Shown: positions 1 to 13,690, numbered from the stretch's first letter. The stretch: DNA of 64,000 nt from Manduca sexta (GCF_014839805.1 NC_051142.1:3224001-3288000), one strand, 5' to 3'. The notes: a model not told the origin generated them from the sequence alone. Made by a program: numbers and translations.

Positions 1-1224
1 TTCCCATAACAGTTAACGGGCATCGATTGTATTGAAAATTTTATTGGATACCAACGTCTATATTAATATGGATGATTTGAGTATATAAAGTATTCTATCT
101 AAGTAACTAAGTTATATCAACATGTACTTATTTTAAAATGTTGTCAATTTTCTTTTCTTGAATACTAAGAAGTTACTGAGTTCGTAACGATTTAATCAAT
201 ATTTAAGTTGAATCATTGAGGAATACTTTACAATAGACTGTTTTATAAATTCCGGAAACTCAAACCGGGACAATCCCGGGATCACGGTAAAACAAACGCT
301 CACGCCTCACGGTGGTAGAAATTCAATTATTTCTGGTAGAATGCGTCATCGCACGTGTAATAAAGCGGTTGAAATCGATTTGCTTGAATATGAAGATAAC
401 GCTAACAGTGAGCAAGCAGAGATTTACCGTGACGCCGATAACCAGCCACATGTGATCATGGCGAATTTATTGTTTATAAACTATAAATAATAGATTTTCC
501 TCATAGCCCCGCCAAACCTTAATTTTGAATTAAAAGTAATAACATAAAATGAACTCTTTTGTAAAGCCTACTATAGTTTTCTAGTTTAATAACTAGAAAA
601 CCATTAATATGGTAAAGCAATATTCAACATTGTTTTACTCCTAAAATGAACATCTATAAAATCACAAATTTATAACTATAACGTCTTAATTATTATTTGA
701 TAAAAAATTATGTTAAATATTCGTCAGTCTCCATAATGCAGCAGGCGAGAAGTCGTTTATAAAACAATGCTAGAGTTTGATCATCACATCAACACACGTG
801 TGTGATATGCAAATATTTATATCATGATAGTCGCTTATAGATAATTGATACATGCGGCACTAGTATCTAAAATGAAGTTAAATCTATGTTTTACTGAAGT
901 ATTTTAGACATATAATGTCCAAATTAATATAAGTTTCTGTTTTGAACACTGCAGTTACCTATACAAAATATGTTGCGCGTAATTTACGACAATATATTAA
1001 TGAAATAAGCATAATTCCAATAATTGGACTACACAACATTCATGCCGTCTCAAGTCAAGAAATTGGAACAAAATTTGCCTTTGTAATATACAAAACAAGC
1101 GATGAATATTGAAATAGAGTAAATACAGTAATGTTTTCCCACGACTATTATTTATGAAGGAAAACCGCAAAATTGGCAATTATGAATCGGACACCAATGC
1201 GAACTGTATCATGACCGAGTTCTT

Positions 1225-1440
1225 CTACTAAAGAAAACCACAACAATGCGATATAGTGCATAAACCAAACAATAATATGGCTGGTGGTAGGTCTCTCATA
1301 CCCATGCGAGAGTCCGCCTGGGTAGGTACCGATGCAATGTTTATTTCTGCCACCAAGCAGCAGTGTGTAGTCACTGTTATGTTCCGGTTTGAAGGACATT
1401 GTAGCCAGTTTACTGGACATAATAAAACCAAACATCTAAT
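1225..1440 (-). repeat. dispersed repeat family B, copy 1
   Basis: Read on the minus strand it runs from a TTCAAACCGGAACATAACAG-like head to GAGAGACCTACCACCAGCC. Related copies occur at 7450-7560 and 53640-53895. The family carries no ORF of its own. Confidence 0.65.
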
Positions 1441-1524
1441 ATCTTAGAATAGCAAGCGTAGTGGTATGAATACCAACATTATTTAGTAATTTAAGCTGTT
1501 GGACAGTATTTTTACTGTTTATGG

Positions 1525-1585
1525 GCGGCCGTATCACTTACCATCAGGCAAAAGGCAAGCTCGTCTCATTATTCATAGCTAAAAA
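1525..1585 (+). repeat. short dispersed repeat, paired with 7015-7062
   Basis: GCTTACCATCAGGC-type core (here CACTTACCATCAGGC, then AAGGCAAGCTCGTCTC). The reverse complement appears at 7015-7062 as GACGAGCTTGCCTTTCGCC, then TGATGGTAAGCG. I recall this core as common in lepidopteran non-coding DNA. Confidence 0.5.
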
Positions 1586-2239
1586 ATAAATAAACAAAGG
1601 TAAGCAATTAATAAAAACAAGACTATTGGTGAGTTGTTATTCATTTATTTGACTAGGAAAGATAACTTGGCATCAAGTGACGTATTCAATGAATACATAT
1701 TGTGTATACACGTTCATGTTTGAACATATAAAATTTAATTAAAAAAGCATCAAGTGCACTTGTATCAACATAATTGGTAGTTATTAATTACTATAGTGCA
1801 GGTGTGTTGAACACAAAAATACATTGCAGTCGTTATCAGTCCTAAAGTAATTTGACCTAATAAAACAATATTTTGTTATGACTTGATAATTTACAAAACA
1901 ATAATATGGACCTGTATTTAAATTTAAATTTGCTTGACATGTGACTCTTGGTACTTCTGCTCAGCTATTGTTAAGAGAGATTAAATCTTTACATACTATA
2001 TTGGCTAAGTACTACATACCACATTGGCTAACTAAATTCGGATTGCTAGAAATCAATTATCTAAGATTGCTAAGTTATCTCGGATACGCAGCTTTCTTGA
2101 CAAGATATTATATCACCGAGCAATGAATAAAAATACGGAATTTCGAAATAATTTAATTGGTGTCCTAGAATCGGACCAAAGTTCCTGGCCTCGGCTTTCA
2201 CTTGCGAGGATAACAAGGAGCATTGGGCAGCTTGTGATT

Positions 2240-2800
2240 TAACATCTAGAATAATTGCCGCATACGGCCTTTACGCAAATCATTGAAGTTCAGAAAAAAA
2301 TACATTTCGCAGACGGCGGAAGCGCGGCGTATACGGCCTTGCCGCGGCTGCAAATTAATTTGTGGACTCGTGGAAAAATTATGCCGTTCTGTCGAGTAAG
2401 TGATATAAACAATACGTTCTGTTCAATCAATTATATAATTATGGTAATTTAGCGTTATGCAATTAAGTTATTATCCGTTTAGGCGATTAGCACGTCCATA
2501 GGTTTTCTTGTTATCGAATGTTCTAGAATAATTAGTCTTTGCCCAATAGAAAGTATTTTACCTATCCAGTTGAAAAGTTGATGATTTTGTTTATAAACTT
2601 ACCTTAACATCGATGAGACGGATAGCAAAGGCTGTGGCGTTAGGAGATGATAGACTGAGCTGGCACGGCGCTTTAGGGGCAGTGGGGGGGCGGACAAGGG
2701 CCAATGCTAGGGCTGTCCCTGCTGCGGAGTTCAGCCCTAACTCTTTCTTGTTGGTGCGGCCGCATAGTAGACTAGAACACAGTCCTAAAACAAAGAAATA
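2240..2800. other. two GC-rich blocks with no recognised gene
   Basis: 2260-2400 and 2610-2780 are much GC-richer than their surroundings. The first ends near CGAGTAAGT, a donor-like site; the second holds a 65-codon frame (MRRIAKAVALGDDRLSW). Neither matches a known family or another copy in the window. Unassigned exon or transposon fragments are both possible. Confidence 0.2.
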
Positions 2801-3159
2801 TTATGTTTAAATCATAGATTTTAAAACAACGATGAATTTTATAATTATTATGTAACATCACATACGTAACTAGTTTTAATTATTAAAATTATAATATCTG
2901 TGATTATTTTGTATATTATTCATTTCAATTATAGTTAATTTTGATTTCGTAATTTAATTGTGTAATGGATGTGTAATGGTCTTTTTAGTGATTACAGAAA
3001 TTAAATAAGTTGAAAACCGAATAAGCGTAAGTAGGACTTGCGCACCAAGGGTTCCGTGCAAACTAGCATTTTTTAAAGTATGTTTTAGGGTTTTTAAATT
3101 TCAGGAGCTGTGAGCCGTTGCTTCTTGCCCAATTTCATCATTCTAGGTTAATGGGAAGT

Positions 3160-3736
3160 TTCCGCCCTGTGGAATGGGGGCGTTTGGAGAATTCCACCAC
3201 GGTATCCCCTGCCTGTCGTAAGAGGCGACTAATAGGGGCCACGAAGGGGGTCGTCGGCGGGCAGCAGGGGGCTGTCCGCCCTAGTGCATTTCTGTGCATC
3301 TTTGCACATTTGTCGGTTAACCCCCGGGTTGGACGGCAGTGTGTGTAGTTGGCCTCACGCTGCCGTAGACGCCGAGGGCGTCGTTCGGTGCGTGGGGGCT
3401 TCTGAGTCCCCCCCATAGGAGACGGGCCGCAAGGCGGCACCGCGCAGGGGCGGCTGCGGTCGCAGACTAGACACTTTAACGTCAGAGGAAGCCCGCAGCC
3501 ATCCCTAATGCGCCGAAGAGGGCCACCGCGGAGTTTTAGCTGGTAGGCCGTGCATAGGTTTAAGTTGTATATAGGGTTAGGGACTCGGCCCGGCGGTCGT
3601 CCGAAGGTCGTCATCAAATCCGGGCGGCTCAACGCCGGGCCGTAAGGCACGGTTACCCCAGCATAACCGCTCAGTCGCCCCCCACGAAGGCTGGGCGGTA
3701 GTAATAAGGGACTTTCTCCGCGAAACCAAAAAAAAA
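3160..3736. mobile_element. short retroposed element with 15-bp target-site duplication
   Basis: The 15-mer AGGTTAATGGGAAGT occurs at 3145-3159 and again at 3737-3751. Between them lies a GC-rich 577-bp insert beginning TTCCGCCCTGTGGAATGGGG and ending in GAAACC followed by an A-run. A GC-rich body, A-tail and long flanking duplication are marks of target-primed retroposition. The internal CCCCTGCCTGTCGTAAGAGG stretch resembles untranslated regions of insect non-LTR elements. Open frames on the minus strand here are by-products of base composition. Confidence 0.8.
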
Positions 3737-4862
3737 AGGTTAATGGGAAGTAAAAGGTTTTGACTTTTGATTCCTTTGCCAATCACAAAATGTGCGACAT
3801 AAACGATCATAATATCTTTTGATAACGTTGATTTTTTCACGGCTAAAAGAGACTTTAGACCAGAGATTTGATATAAATTTCCACTTGATACCTCTACGCG
3901 TTTCTGAGAGAGAGTTCATGACCGACATCCAGTCCGACGGACAACAAAGTGATCCTATAAGAGTTCCTTTTGAGGTAAGGAACACTAAAAATTAAACGGA
4001 GACCAACATGAAAGTATATAATTTCAAATAAAATACATTTTTACAAATCGATTAGTAAACTATGGCTGAGGTAACAAACATTAAGAAAAAATACACGTCT
4101 AATTGAGAGTTTCCTCCTTTGTTTAACTCGTTTTAAAATATTCCTGCTTTTAAATAATTTTAAAAATATAAAAGTCCTTGTACGAGGTCTCTGCTACATA
4201 TCTAGTAAGTATAGTATATGTTTTAGTGTATGATTTATAGTTTTTCTGGTCAGAACTAAAAATTATTTGTAAAATATTATATTGTTCGAAATTCAAATAT
4301 TTAAGGAGCCAAATACAAGCAATAAAGATTCCTCAGAAAGATTCTGAGCATCGAGCTCGAGTACACGTTTAATATTAATCAAAGGAAAAATTTTATTCTG
4401 CCAACTTCGACAATTTAATTTTAAATATGTTATTGCACGTTCATTAGTCACAAGGAAAGCTTAATATATCATAATAAATTAAGTGGCAGTAAACATGAAT
4501 GAATGATAGCTGATTGAATCATCATCGTAGTATTTATGAGCAGTAAATCTGATAAAGCCCTGTCAACACATGTAGTTACATAATCGATCGGTCGGTACAC
4601 CGGATCTTCTAGATACTAAGAATTGTTAAAATCACTCGAATAGTTCATTCGCACTTCGATATCTTCAATTAACACGTATAACATCATGTGACGAAATCGC
4701 TAAGTTAAATCGTGACCAATGACTTGTTTACTAACTCTTTGTGGTAGGTTTGCCATGCCGTATGAGTAATAGCCATGAAGTTACTGTGAAGCTTCCAATC
4801 AAATCATTACACATCCCTTATTTTAGAGGGATGTTACTGCGTAAAATAAATAAGATCAACAG

Positions 4863-5039
4863 CTGTTTCCAATAAACCCAATCTCAATCTTCAATCCGAT
4901 TCTGAAAATAAACCGAAATTCCGAAATAATAAATTCAAAATAAGTAATTTGTAAATATTTCAAAAATAACTTTGTTCTGATTGGTCCATTTTCGCGATAG
5001 ATCGAAAAAGCGATTGGGATCGTTTATTGAAAATGGCGG
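4863..5039. mobile_element. palindromic MITE family 1, copy 1
   Basis: Left end CCAATAAACCCAATCTCAAT, right end GATTGGGATCGTTTATTGAA: inverted termini about 25-30 bp long flanking an AT-rich centre with no ORF. Related copies lie at 11829, 16285, 54486 and 63612. Confidence 0.7.
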
Positions 5040-5149
5040 TATAGCTATGAATATAATTGTAATCAAACAAGGAAGTGTTTTGTGTATATTTTTTATTATT
5101 GCATTTTGTTTATACTGTACGCCAAGGAATCTGCCGGACTAATAAAACA

Positions 5150-5335
5150 ACATTGTCACATACAGACATCACGCCTTTATCACGGAAACCGTAGGCAGAT
5201 ATACAACCAGGGCATCTTATATTCGCCATGTGTTTCATGATGTGATAGGAGCGAGCCTGATCGCACAAATTCCAGACTCCGAGCTGATACTAAGAAGAAA
5301 ACTCGGAAAGAACTTGAGACCTTAGAGCAGTACCG
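5150..5335 (-). mobile_element. tRNA-derived SINE family 1, copy 1 (body)
   Basis: Shares GATGTGATAGG, GCGAGCCTGATCG, CACAAATTCCAGACTCCG and GCTGATACTAAG with the better copy at 42940-43197. The tRNA-like head is decayed. Confidence 0.65.
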
Positions 5336-6447
5336 CGTACGCAATGTGTCTATGTAAACGAGATAGTCAAAATATTGTCAATTTTACGTAAGGAAGAAAT
5401 TGAACCCTTTTTAAGAACATTGTGCGTACGGAGGAGTATGAGATTTGGTATAATTAAAGTTCTTATTAAGAAGGGGCATAGAAAAATATAACTTATATAT
5501 AATATTTGTTACAAATATATTATTTGACGGTCTCGACCGCTAGTAACAACAAATATGTACATAGTATGAAACTTTTGACTCGCGCTGCACGGCTTATATG
5601 GAAGTATCGGCAGTCACCTCTGGTGCCGGTCATATAGACTTTTAGTACTCAGATGCAAATAACTAAATACCAAGCAGACTTAGACGGAACTGGTAAGATT
5701 AACTATAAATACATAACCAGTTTTTGAGCAATCGCATCCAACTTAGGACACCATGCACTGAGGTGTGAACATCGATGTTTAAAATAAATTCCTAAATAGG
5801 TAGCTAGTAAGAGGTTAGTCTAAAAATAAACAGCCTTTACAAATTTATTTTAAAGACGATTTTTCTAGCTGGAAACATAAGCTATCTTTGATAAGCAAAT
5901 CGAAATCTAATTAATACTCACTAGTTTTAACGAGACTATACCGTCCTCACACCCCCCTACTACTCCTGTAAGCCAGGATCAGCAGTGGCACGCTTTTTAT
6001 GACACCGAGCAGTGAAGCACGGCGAGTCTCAGGGAAAACTAATTTTTCTTTATCCCGCAACGAAATTAATCAAACAGAAAGATAGGATGGAGTTGGTAAT
6101 ATCAATATATTCACTAGTTTGTGAAAATGTTTGAATATTTGTTAGAAGTAATCGTAGAAATAGCTGCATGAATTGGGATGAAGTTGGGCACATGGAGAAC
6201 CCATATCCTCTATTAATAAGTACTGTTCAATTCGCTCTAGTGTATTGGAGACTTACATATTTTAGCGGGAAATGTTTTTCACCCGGGAGTGTTCGTGCAA
6301 TACCTAATACTAAAATTGTCCCCTACATTTCCCACCAATTTACTCAAATTTTTTCTTTATCCATATTTTCAGAAATAAATTCGAACAGATCTATTTTAAG
6401 CCTTTCCTTAAGTTAATAATTAGTGCATATAAATGTCTAGACTTCGA

Positions 6448-6625
6448 AATTACCGCGATAATAGCCACGATAGCCAGGTTGGTTGTGGAATGGACTGTCG
6501 AGACGAATGTCCGCAGGTTCGAAACCCAAGGAAACGCATCTCTGACTTCCTAATCTCTCTTAGCAGTAGAGGAAACCTGTGCCCTGCAGTGGGACAGTAT
6601 ATGTATACAGGGTTGATATTATTAT
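6448..6625 (+). mobile_element. tRNA-derived SINE family 2, internally deleted copy
   Basis: Head (GATAGCCAGGTTGGTTGTGG), B box (CGCAGGTTCGAAACCCAAGG) and tail (AGTGGGACAGTATATGTATA) are present but about 140 bp of the body is missing. Small frames here are not genes. Confidence 0.7.
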
Positions 6626-7014
6626 ACCTCTAAGGTCAATTTATCACATTAATCTCTGTTGAATGCCAAGTTATAAATCTTTAATCTAAGCCAGAAACCC
6701 TAGAAAGATTAAGAGTGGTGTTACATTTGTACTAATATGTGTCAGTTACTGATATTAAGTAAGTCTTTTATTGAGTCTTTTCTGTGTTTGATATGGGTTT
6801 GTCAGTATTGAGTAGGTACAGTCAATCACATATGTACCACAACAATTCAAAACTATTGCGGTTTAACCGACTTTTTTTTACGAAAATATAAGAGATTTAC
6901 TCTAATTTACACAAAGGAAAAAATCGATTAAACTTAACGAGATTTGAAGTTTTGGGTTTGTTCAGCTAATTTGAGGCTGACTGTACGTTATTGTATTTTT
7001 TGTATTACTTTGAA

Positions 7015-7062
7015 TGACGAGACGAGCTTGCCTTTCGCCTGATGGTAAGCGATACGATTTAA
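7015..7062 (-). repeat. short dispersed repeat, copy in opposite orientation
   Basis: Reverse-complement copy of the 1525-1585 core, lying in gene-free sequence. Confidence 0.5.
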
Positions 7063-7449
7063 GATAGAACACTAGGGTCTGCCGGAAAAATGTAGAAAGT
7101 CACACCAGCATAATTCTGGCGAACGATGCGAAACGTCTCTTGGTTGTCTACGTATTTGGATAACATTATCAGTTCGAGTTGAGTGTCAGGAAAAAATAGA
7201 GGATGGTATAACGATCGGGTTATGACATAAATGACGTCATCACAATAGTCTTTGAATAAGAATAGATAATGCCTACAGTATTAAGTTAGAAGTCTTCCAT
7301 GTAACTGGCTTAATGTGTGACTTGAGAAGCCATAGTTTTCTCATTGTTTTCGTTACCATTCTCTGTTAAGATGAGAGGAACCAAGCCGCCACCATGACAT
7401 CGACTCATGACTGCTTTCGATAAGTACCGTTTAATGTGGGGACGCATTT

Positions 7450-7560
7450 TTTGCAGGAGACAGTGACTACACACTGCCTCTTAGCGGCAAAAATAGACAT
7501 TGCGGCGGCATCTACCCAGGCGGACTCTCACAAATGAGGGACCTACCACGGGTTAAAAAC
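7450..7560 (+). repeat. dispersed repeat family B, copy 2 (partial)
   Basis: Shares GTGACTACACACTGC, AGACATTGCGGC and CTACCCAGGCGGACTCTC with copy 1 and ends in GAGGGACCTACCACGGG. Confidence 0.6.
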
Positions 7561-10500
7561 AGTTAAGTTTGTATAAAAAACACAACAATCAAATTGAATC
7601 TACAGACCCTAAGGTCTAATAATAAATACTGCTTACTCGAGTAAATGCAGTGAAAACCGTTGCCGAGTTGGTTCACGTATGAATACAATGTTTGCATTAT
7701 GTATCACAGTGTTGTTTCTGTTGGAAACCTTGCTCGTTTACTTTTACGTTCCGCAACTATTGCAAGTTTTTGAATTAGCGTTGAATTATACGAGCTAGGT
7801 TTAGTTTTTATGTTTAGAACTGAATCATTCATATTTTTAAGATTGGATTTTAAAATATTTGCAGAAAAACACGACGTCCTTAAATAACAAATGTTTAACG
7901 TATAGGTTTATACGTTTTTTTGTTTTTTTTTTATAGGTTTTTTTGTTTTTTTTTTTTTTGTACTCCCTGTTCCTCTAGGTATTTGATATAATAGATATTC
8001 TTGAGACAAATATTAGTAAATAAACATATGTGCATCAAGTTCCCTGTTCGCGAGGTGTAATTGCAGCCACAGTCTCCCTCAGTGGTGTCTGGACGTTTAA
8101 GAACTGAGGTCATCGATCTTATCACCCAGAATTATCATTATAACTTCAATCAATTAAACACTAATGATGTATTTAAAGTCATTGTGGTAGATGGCATAAT
8201 ATTTAAAACTATGTAAGTACGAAAAAAGTTTTGGATTTTCCAAAAATTAAAAGTAGTTATACTAATTTAAAACGTCTGCATGGTAGCAAAAATCCAACAC
8301 TCCTACTAGAAAGTTAAATAGGATCTGAACAAGTAATTGCTTACATTATGACTAATTTCTGACGGCATTTGCAGTAACTAATTATTCATTGTTATAAATA
8401 TTGGACGGTAACTCGAGCCATCAGTTTTAATACTCACAAGTCTCAACAAAGTATACGTGCTCAGAACAATGTGAACAAACATTATAATTCTCAATGAGTC
8501 AATGTCAACTGCGTAAATCATCGTGGACGTAAAAAAATTAATGCGTTCCTTCATTAAGACAAGTGGGGGCAATTAGTTACTTCACGAACGAAGTGATGTT
8601 CACAGTACGACAGTGCATTCAAGTGCAAGCAAAGTGCGCCGAAAATAATAAATGTTTTCAAAACTAAACAATCAGAAATACGTAAGGAAAGGAAGAAATA
8701 TAGTAACTGAAAAATAAATTTATGTATATAAATACGGTTCTTTATGTTGACAAGTTTAAGTCGAAAATTGCGTATCAATTTCAGAGGCTCTCGCTTCAGA
8801 AGGGTAAATGCAAATAGAGACCCAGATACAACTACAATGGAAAATCTCTGACTTGCTACAAACTCTGCCTTTAATTAGGTGGTATTTTTGAAGAACCTTT
8901 TAGATTTTTTTATTAGCTTAAGCCAATGACATCTGAAGCCCATTAGAATGCACATTAGGCATGATATAGTTGTACCTGTCATTATGATAATATCCCATTG
9001 TTATAGTAGATAAAGTGATTAGAACAGTAATGATCCTAACCGCAAAACCGCAAACACATACAAATAAGTTACTACTTTCCTACAGTCAACTAATCACACT
9101 TCATCAAACGAACTATGGAGCAAATGGTCAATACGAGCTCTGGGTAGATTGCATGGTTAATTAAATGTACCTTCTTATCCATTCACTCCCATCTCATGTA
9201 TGAATATCACGTTCAGACAGAAGCTTCTTTTTATTTTTTGGTGATATATTATTCTGTCTAAGGATGTTAGGTACATATATGGGTTTATTGTGCATTGATG
9301 GACGAGTTCTTCAGTGTGGCATTTTGACTTTAGTTATAACGAGACGTTGCTCGCAGCCTTGCTCAAGTGCGCTTGCGTTTGCCACAAAATCTCTAAAACG
9401 CTATACAACGACAACACCATCTATTTAAAATAATACATTGAAAACATCTTTTTCATCATCTTTCGGAGCACAATACCGGGGTAAAGACATTTAATTATCT
9501 AAGTATTAATTAAGACATGGTCTACCCGAGTACCACAGTTCATCAAAATCCTTTCAGTTCTTTCAGTGTTAACTTCTAAATATTCAAACATTTTGACAAA
9601 CTTTCGCTTAGTGCTAGAGGAAGCCCGAGCACAGCAATTTGAAAGTTGATAATACAGAACTCATATTTAAATGAACATCATACCTTGTTAAGTGAATATT
9701 TTTAGTATTACGTATTCATTTGTGCATCTAATAAAACTTCGGAGATATTACTTATGTGCGATAATTAAGTTTTTCTATTATTTTTTTAACCAAAAGTGCG
9801 TTGGCAAAAAGCATTGACGTATTTTCTATAGACACGAATGTCTATATAAACTATTTATTCAATTGAACAACAAATAATTTTACTTATTGGACTAATATTT
9901 TTTATTCAAATCCAGGTTTCCATTTAAACTCGAGTTCTTATATCATGAGCGGCACTCCGTACACAACCACAAGCTATCGATGCTGAAATCGTTTTCAGGA
10001 ATATCACCATCCAAATTTCCTATCATTTTACTTGAATTAATTAAACAATAACTGACCGTCACTCATAAAAACACACAGAAATATTTAAAGAATAAAAACT
10101 CTCAATTTATACATAGTACATTATTTTAAAATCACCTTGCGAATGTTTACTTGCAGATAACGACGTAACAATCAGCCATAGTAAACATTATACGTTTTGC
10201 ATATAAAAGAGTTACTGTTAAAAATAGCGAGGGTAATGATTCATTAGTCATTACAAGATGCAATGAAGTACGTTGGCCGACTACACCACTGCACGCACTT
10301 GCAATGTTTACTTCCCCGCGTTTAAATAAAGACATATGATAATTTACTTGATAAGTAGATAGGGGAAAGGAAGAATGAGATGGTTGATGAAAAAAATATA
10401 AACAAATGTTTTGTAATTGATATCATCCGCATCGCTCACGATAAGTATGTGTAAGACATGCCTTATGATGCAAGAGATATATTATTGTTTTTAGCATTCC

Positions 10501-11828
10501 GTGCCTCAAAAGGAACCCTTATAAGATCACTGTTGACCTGTCTGTCAAGAACTTTTTCTCAGGAACTTATAAAAATGGAAAGAAATTTATATTAAAAACT
10601 CGGGTCAGTCTTTTTTAACTGTGACAAAATTAAAGTAATCGGGATCAAAAGATAGGACCGTTTATGTCGCAGGAAAAAATTTCAAAACCTATATATATGA
10701 TATATTTTAAGACAAGATCACAAACATATTATTTATGTGCGGTTCGTGCAATAAATGAGTTAAGTCCATAATAGAGTTCAGTTTGAACTTATGTATGTAC
10801 TTAACACCTTACCTACAAGTTTGCACAGAACCCTCGGTGCGCTCAACTCTCACTTGACTGTTTTCTTTACGGATTTATAATAGTCCAGTAAAAAATATGA
10901 TATATTAATAGAGAGGATGCAAGTTCAATTATACAAACCAAGCGAAGGAAACCTTCAAGTAAGTCCCATAGTAATAAGAAAATCCAATATAGCCAGTAAT
11001 GCGTCCCATAACTTAATAATGCTCTGACTAATTGGTAGTAATTTATTTTATATTACAAGAAAATCATTTATATAACGTATACGCGACGGCACGTTAGTTT
11101 TTATGTAACCAGGTGTATAACAATGTACTTTATGCCTGTTTATTGCACAAACCTTGCAAATAATTATCATTTTCTGCATTCTTTAAAAAACGTACAGCAT
11201 TGTAGAAAATATTATGACACAGGTTATATTTGAATTTACATGAACATAAAGATTCACTTTGAGTCGTAAAGAGCCAAGCAGCATTATTTAGCAGCAGGAT
11301 TTAACCTTCATAACTTATTATTCTAACAAATACCGCCATTTTGTTAGCATTGCCAATGAATGGAACGTTTCCTAGGAAACATACATTTCTTGTAAAGACG
11401 ATCAAAATAACTTATTGAACAACTTTAAAATAATTAAGAACATTTAACAAATTCAGAATATTTGACCTCTTAATTCTTTGAAGAAGATTGTAATTGCAAA
11501 GTTTAATAGTTAAAGATATAAAAATATATTATTTGATACCGGCGAGGAAACGAGAGAGACCTAGTCGATCATTACAAAAAAAAACTTGACCGTCTAAGCC
11601 GTTAATAATATTCTAATCATGCATACAAAATCTTCCTTTCCGTTTTATTCCGACAATAATATGGATTGCCTTTATAATACAACTTTGATCACGCACAAAT
11701 TTGACCGAGTATCCGTTTATGTGGCATATTCACGCGATAAACCGTTTTTAATAGCGGAGGTAAGAAAGTATTTCATATGATAATACCGACAATGTGCCAA
11801 ATTTTGTAAAGAGAATTTGAAAATTCTC

Positions 11829-11960
11829 GCCTCCCGTTTCGATAAATGATACATTTTTTTGACCAATCGCGTTAAAGGACTAATTTTTGTTTTGATTGGT
11901 GTATTTTTAGGATCGGAGCAAAGATTAAAATTGGGATTGTTTACTGAAATCCGCCGTTAA
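11829..11960. mobile_element. palindromic MITE family 1, copy 2
   Basis: GACCAATCGCG in the left half and TTTTGATTGGTGTATTTTTA, then ATTGGGATTGTTTACTGAAA, on the right match the family. Confidence 0.55.
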
Positions 11961-12576
11961 TAGCATTGGTATTGTCCACCAATTTCTACACGTAATAATA
12001 AACAGACTTGTCTGTATTCTTCCACTACTAGACATAACTGTCTCAATGCACGCCACTGTAATCAATTTCTTTACATTCTAGTATTTTAAACCAAACTATT
12101 CATCCAAATATGTTCCAGCATCATTAGTATATTTATCATGGTATAACTCTTGAAACAACTCATTTTCAATAACACAAACTGATCTAACTATAAATTTTCG
12201 ACCTAAATTAGACTCGTCAGACAAACGACCCTGACGAATTATGGAGAACACTTTCATATCTCATGCATTAGGTGAAAGTGTTTTGAGTTATAGTCGAACC
12301 ATTAACCTACTATTTGGAACACATAAGTCTTTTACTAAGCTACTGGCATGGTTAACGTTAACTGTCATTGTTCACTTACTATTGGAAGTTTTTCATGAAA
12401 TCCTCGTCTTAGTTCTATATTTAAAAAGTATTGGACTATGATCGAAGCAAATATCTATAATACCTATTAAATTTGGGCCAAATGTGATTGTGTTCTACGA
12501 CATATTATGAAAGAATACAGAATACACTAAACAAAATTATAATAATATGTAAATAAGACGAATTCAAAATATAAAT

Positions 12577-12608
12577 AAAATTAGGTAACTTTATTGTTAC
12601 CTAATTTT
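12577..12608. repeat. perfect 13-bp inverted repeat, 6-nt loop
   Basis: Arms AAAATTAGGTAAC / GTTACCTAATTTT around TTTATT in gene-free sequence. Confidence 0.8.
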
Positions 12609-13424
12609 ACGAAGATCGTCCTTAACATACGACATTGACATTGGAAGATGAACAAATTCAAGATCATCGGACCGTGGAAGCATCCAAATTAAGTAACAGA
12701 TCAAATCATAATAATATCCTCTTTCCCGTTACTTAATTTCGACTCAAAGTGACATATGTTGCTGAAAGAATTTGGAGTAGGCATGAAGTATATTTTCGGT
12801 AATACTTGCTAACCTTCTGCTTCCTTTCGTGCTACTACATATGGGAGGTACTTAATGTAGACATTAAATGGCAATATCGCAACATGTATTTAATATGGAT
12901 AGGTAATTGCTACAATTAGTTATGTCCAAGTCTATAGTCTGATCTCAATCAATCATATTTTTACCGTACACAATCAGTTGATGTTCCTTATGATCAATAA
13001 CTTGTGGCTCAAGGAAAAATTTATGAAGTTAAATTAATAGATGAAGATGAATTTCGTTCAACAAATTGATGCGACTTATTTATTACAGGTTTCGAAGTTT
13101 TATGTACCTATGAAATTAAAGCAAATTTGAATAAGTTTGTGTACAATGAAAGTAATTATGATGTAATAAATCTAACAGAAGTGTTTCTTTACAGTTCCAA
13201 TTAGGTGATGAGAAACTCAGTAACAATGTAACGAACGACAGACGAAAGGTGTAACCTCACTTATAGTTAATTATCTTAAGACAGGCATAATTCTAGTAAC
13301 CATCTCTATTTTACGTTATAAATGGAGATACATCTCTCAATCAAAAATATTTGGATCAATGAACACTGCTTGACTTTAATGTTAGTATAGTCAACAGGGT
13401 GTCCAGAGAATAGATGCAGCTGGC

Positions 13425-13690
13425 ACAAGTTTTTTTTAAGGTGCACGGCAAAGTTCCCTTACTGCACCTGATGATAAGAGGAGTGGTCTAATAGAATGTC
13501 GATTGACGAAAGATGATTGACCCTCCGCACCGACACTATTAGGCCAGCTTGTTGAAACTGGATGAACAGACTAATCCCGGAACGCGACACACTTACGTGG
13601 GCAGGTTTCAACACCCTGTGTACGGTGGTCGCTATCTGGGCGGATATAAAATATATCCTACCAACAGCAAGTTAGTCCAATCCGAATGAC
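13425..13690 (+). repeat. dispersed repeat family A, copy 1
   Basis: Core landmarks: CTGCACCTGATGATAAG, GATTGACGAAAGATGATTG, TAATCCCGGAACGCGACACA, GGTGGTCGCTATC and ATATAAAATATAT. Four copies occur in the window, all plus strand, so orientation is shared with sws. No coding capacity seen; class unknown. Confidence 0.7.

Larger units (their letters stand above)
1..2239. other. gene-free AT-rich sequence
   Basis: Apart from the family B copy and the short repeat at 1525-1585, no exon, RNA gene or structured repeat could be supported. ORFs are short and lack coding bias. Confidence 0.6.
7563..13424. other. gene-free AT-rich sequence with one MITE and one hairpin
   Basis: Only the poly-T tract near 7915-7962, MITE family 1 copy 2 (11829) and the hairpin at 12577 stand out. 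No reading frame above 75 codons looks coding. It may be intergenic or the intron of a gene outside the window. Confidence 0.6.

Noticed and set aside
3138..3782. 214-codon minus-strand ORF
   Set aside because: It lies almost wholly within the GC-rich retroposed element, crosses both target-site duplications and has Pro/Arg-rich composition with no family resemblance; openness follows from GC content.
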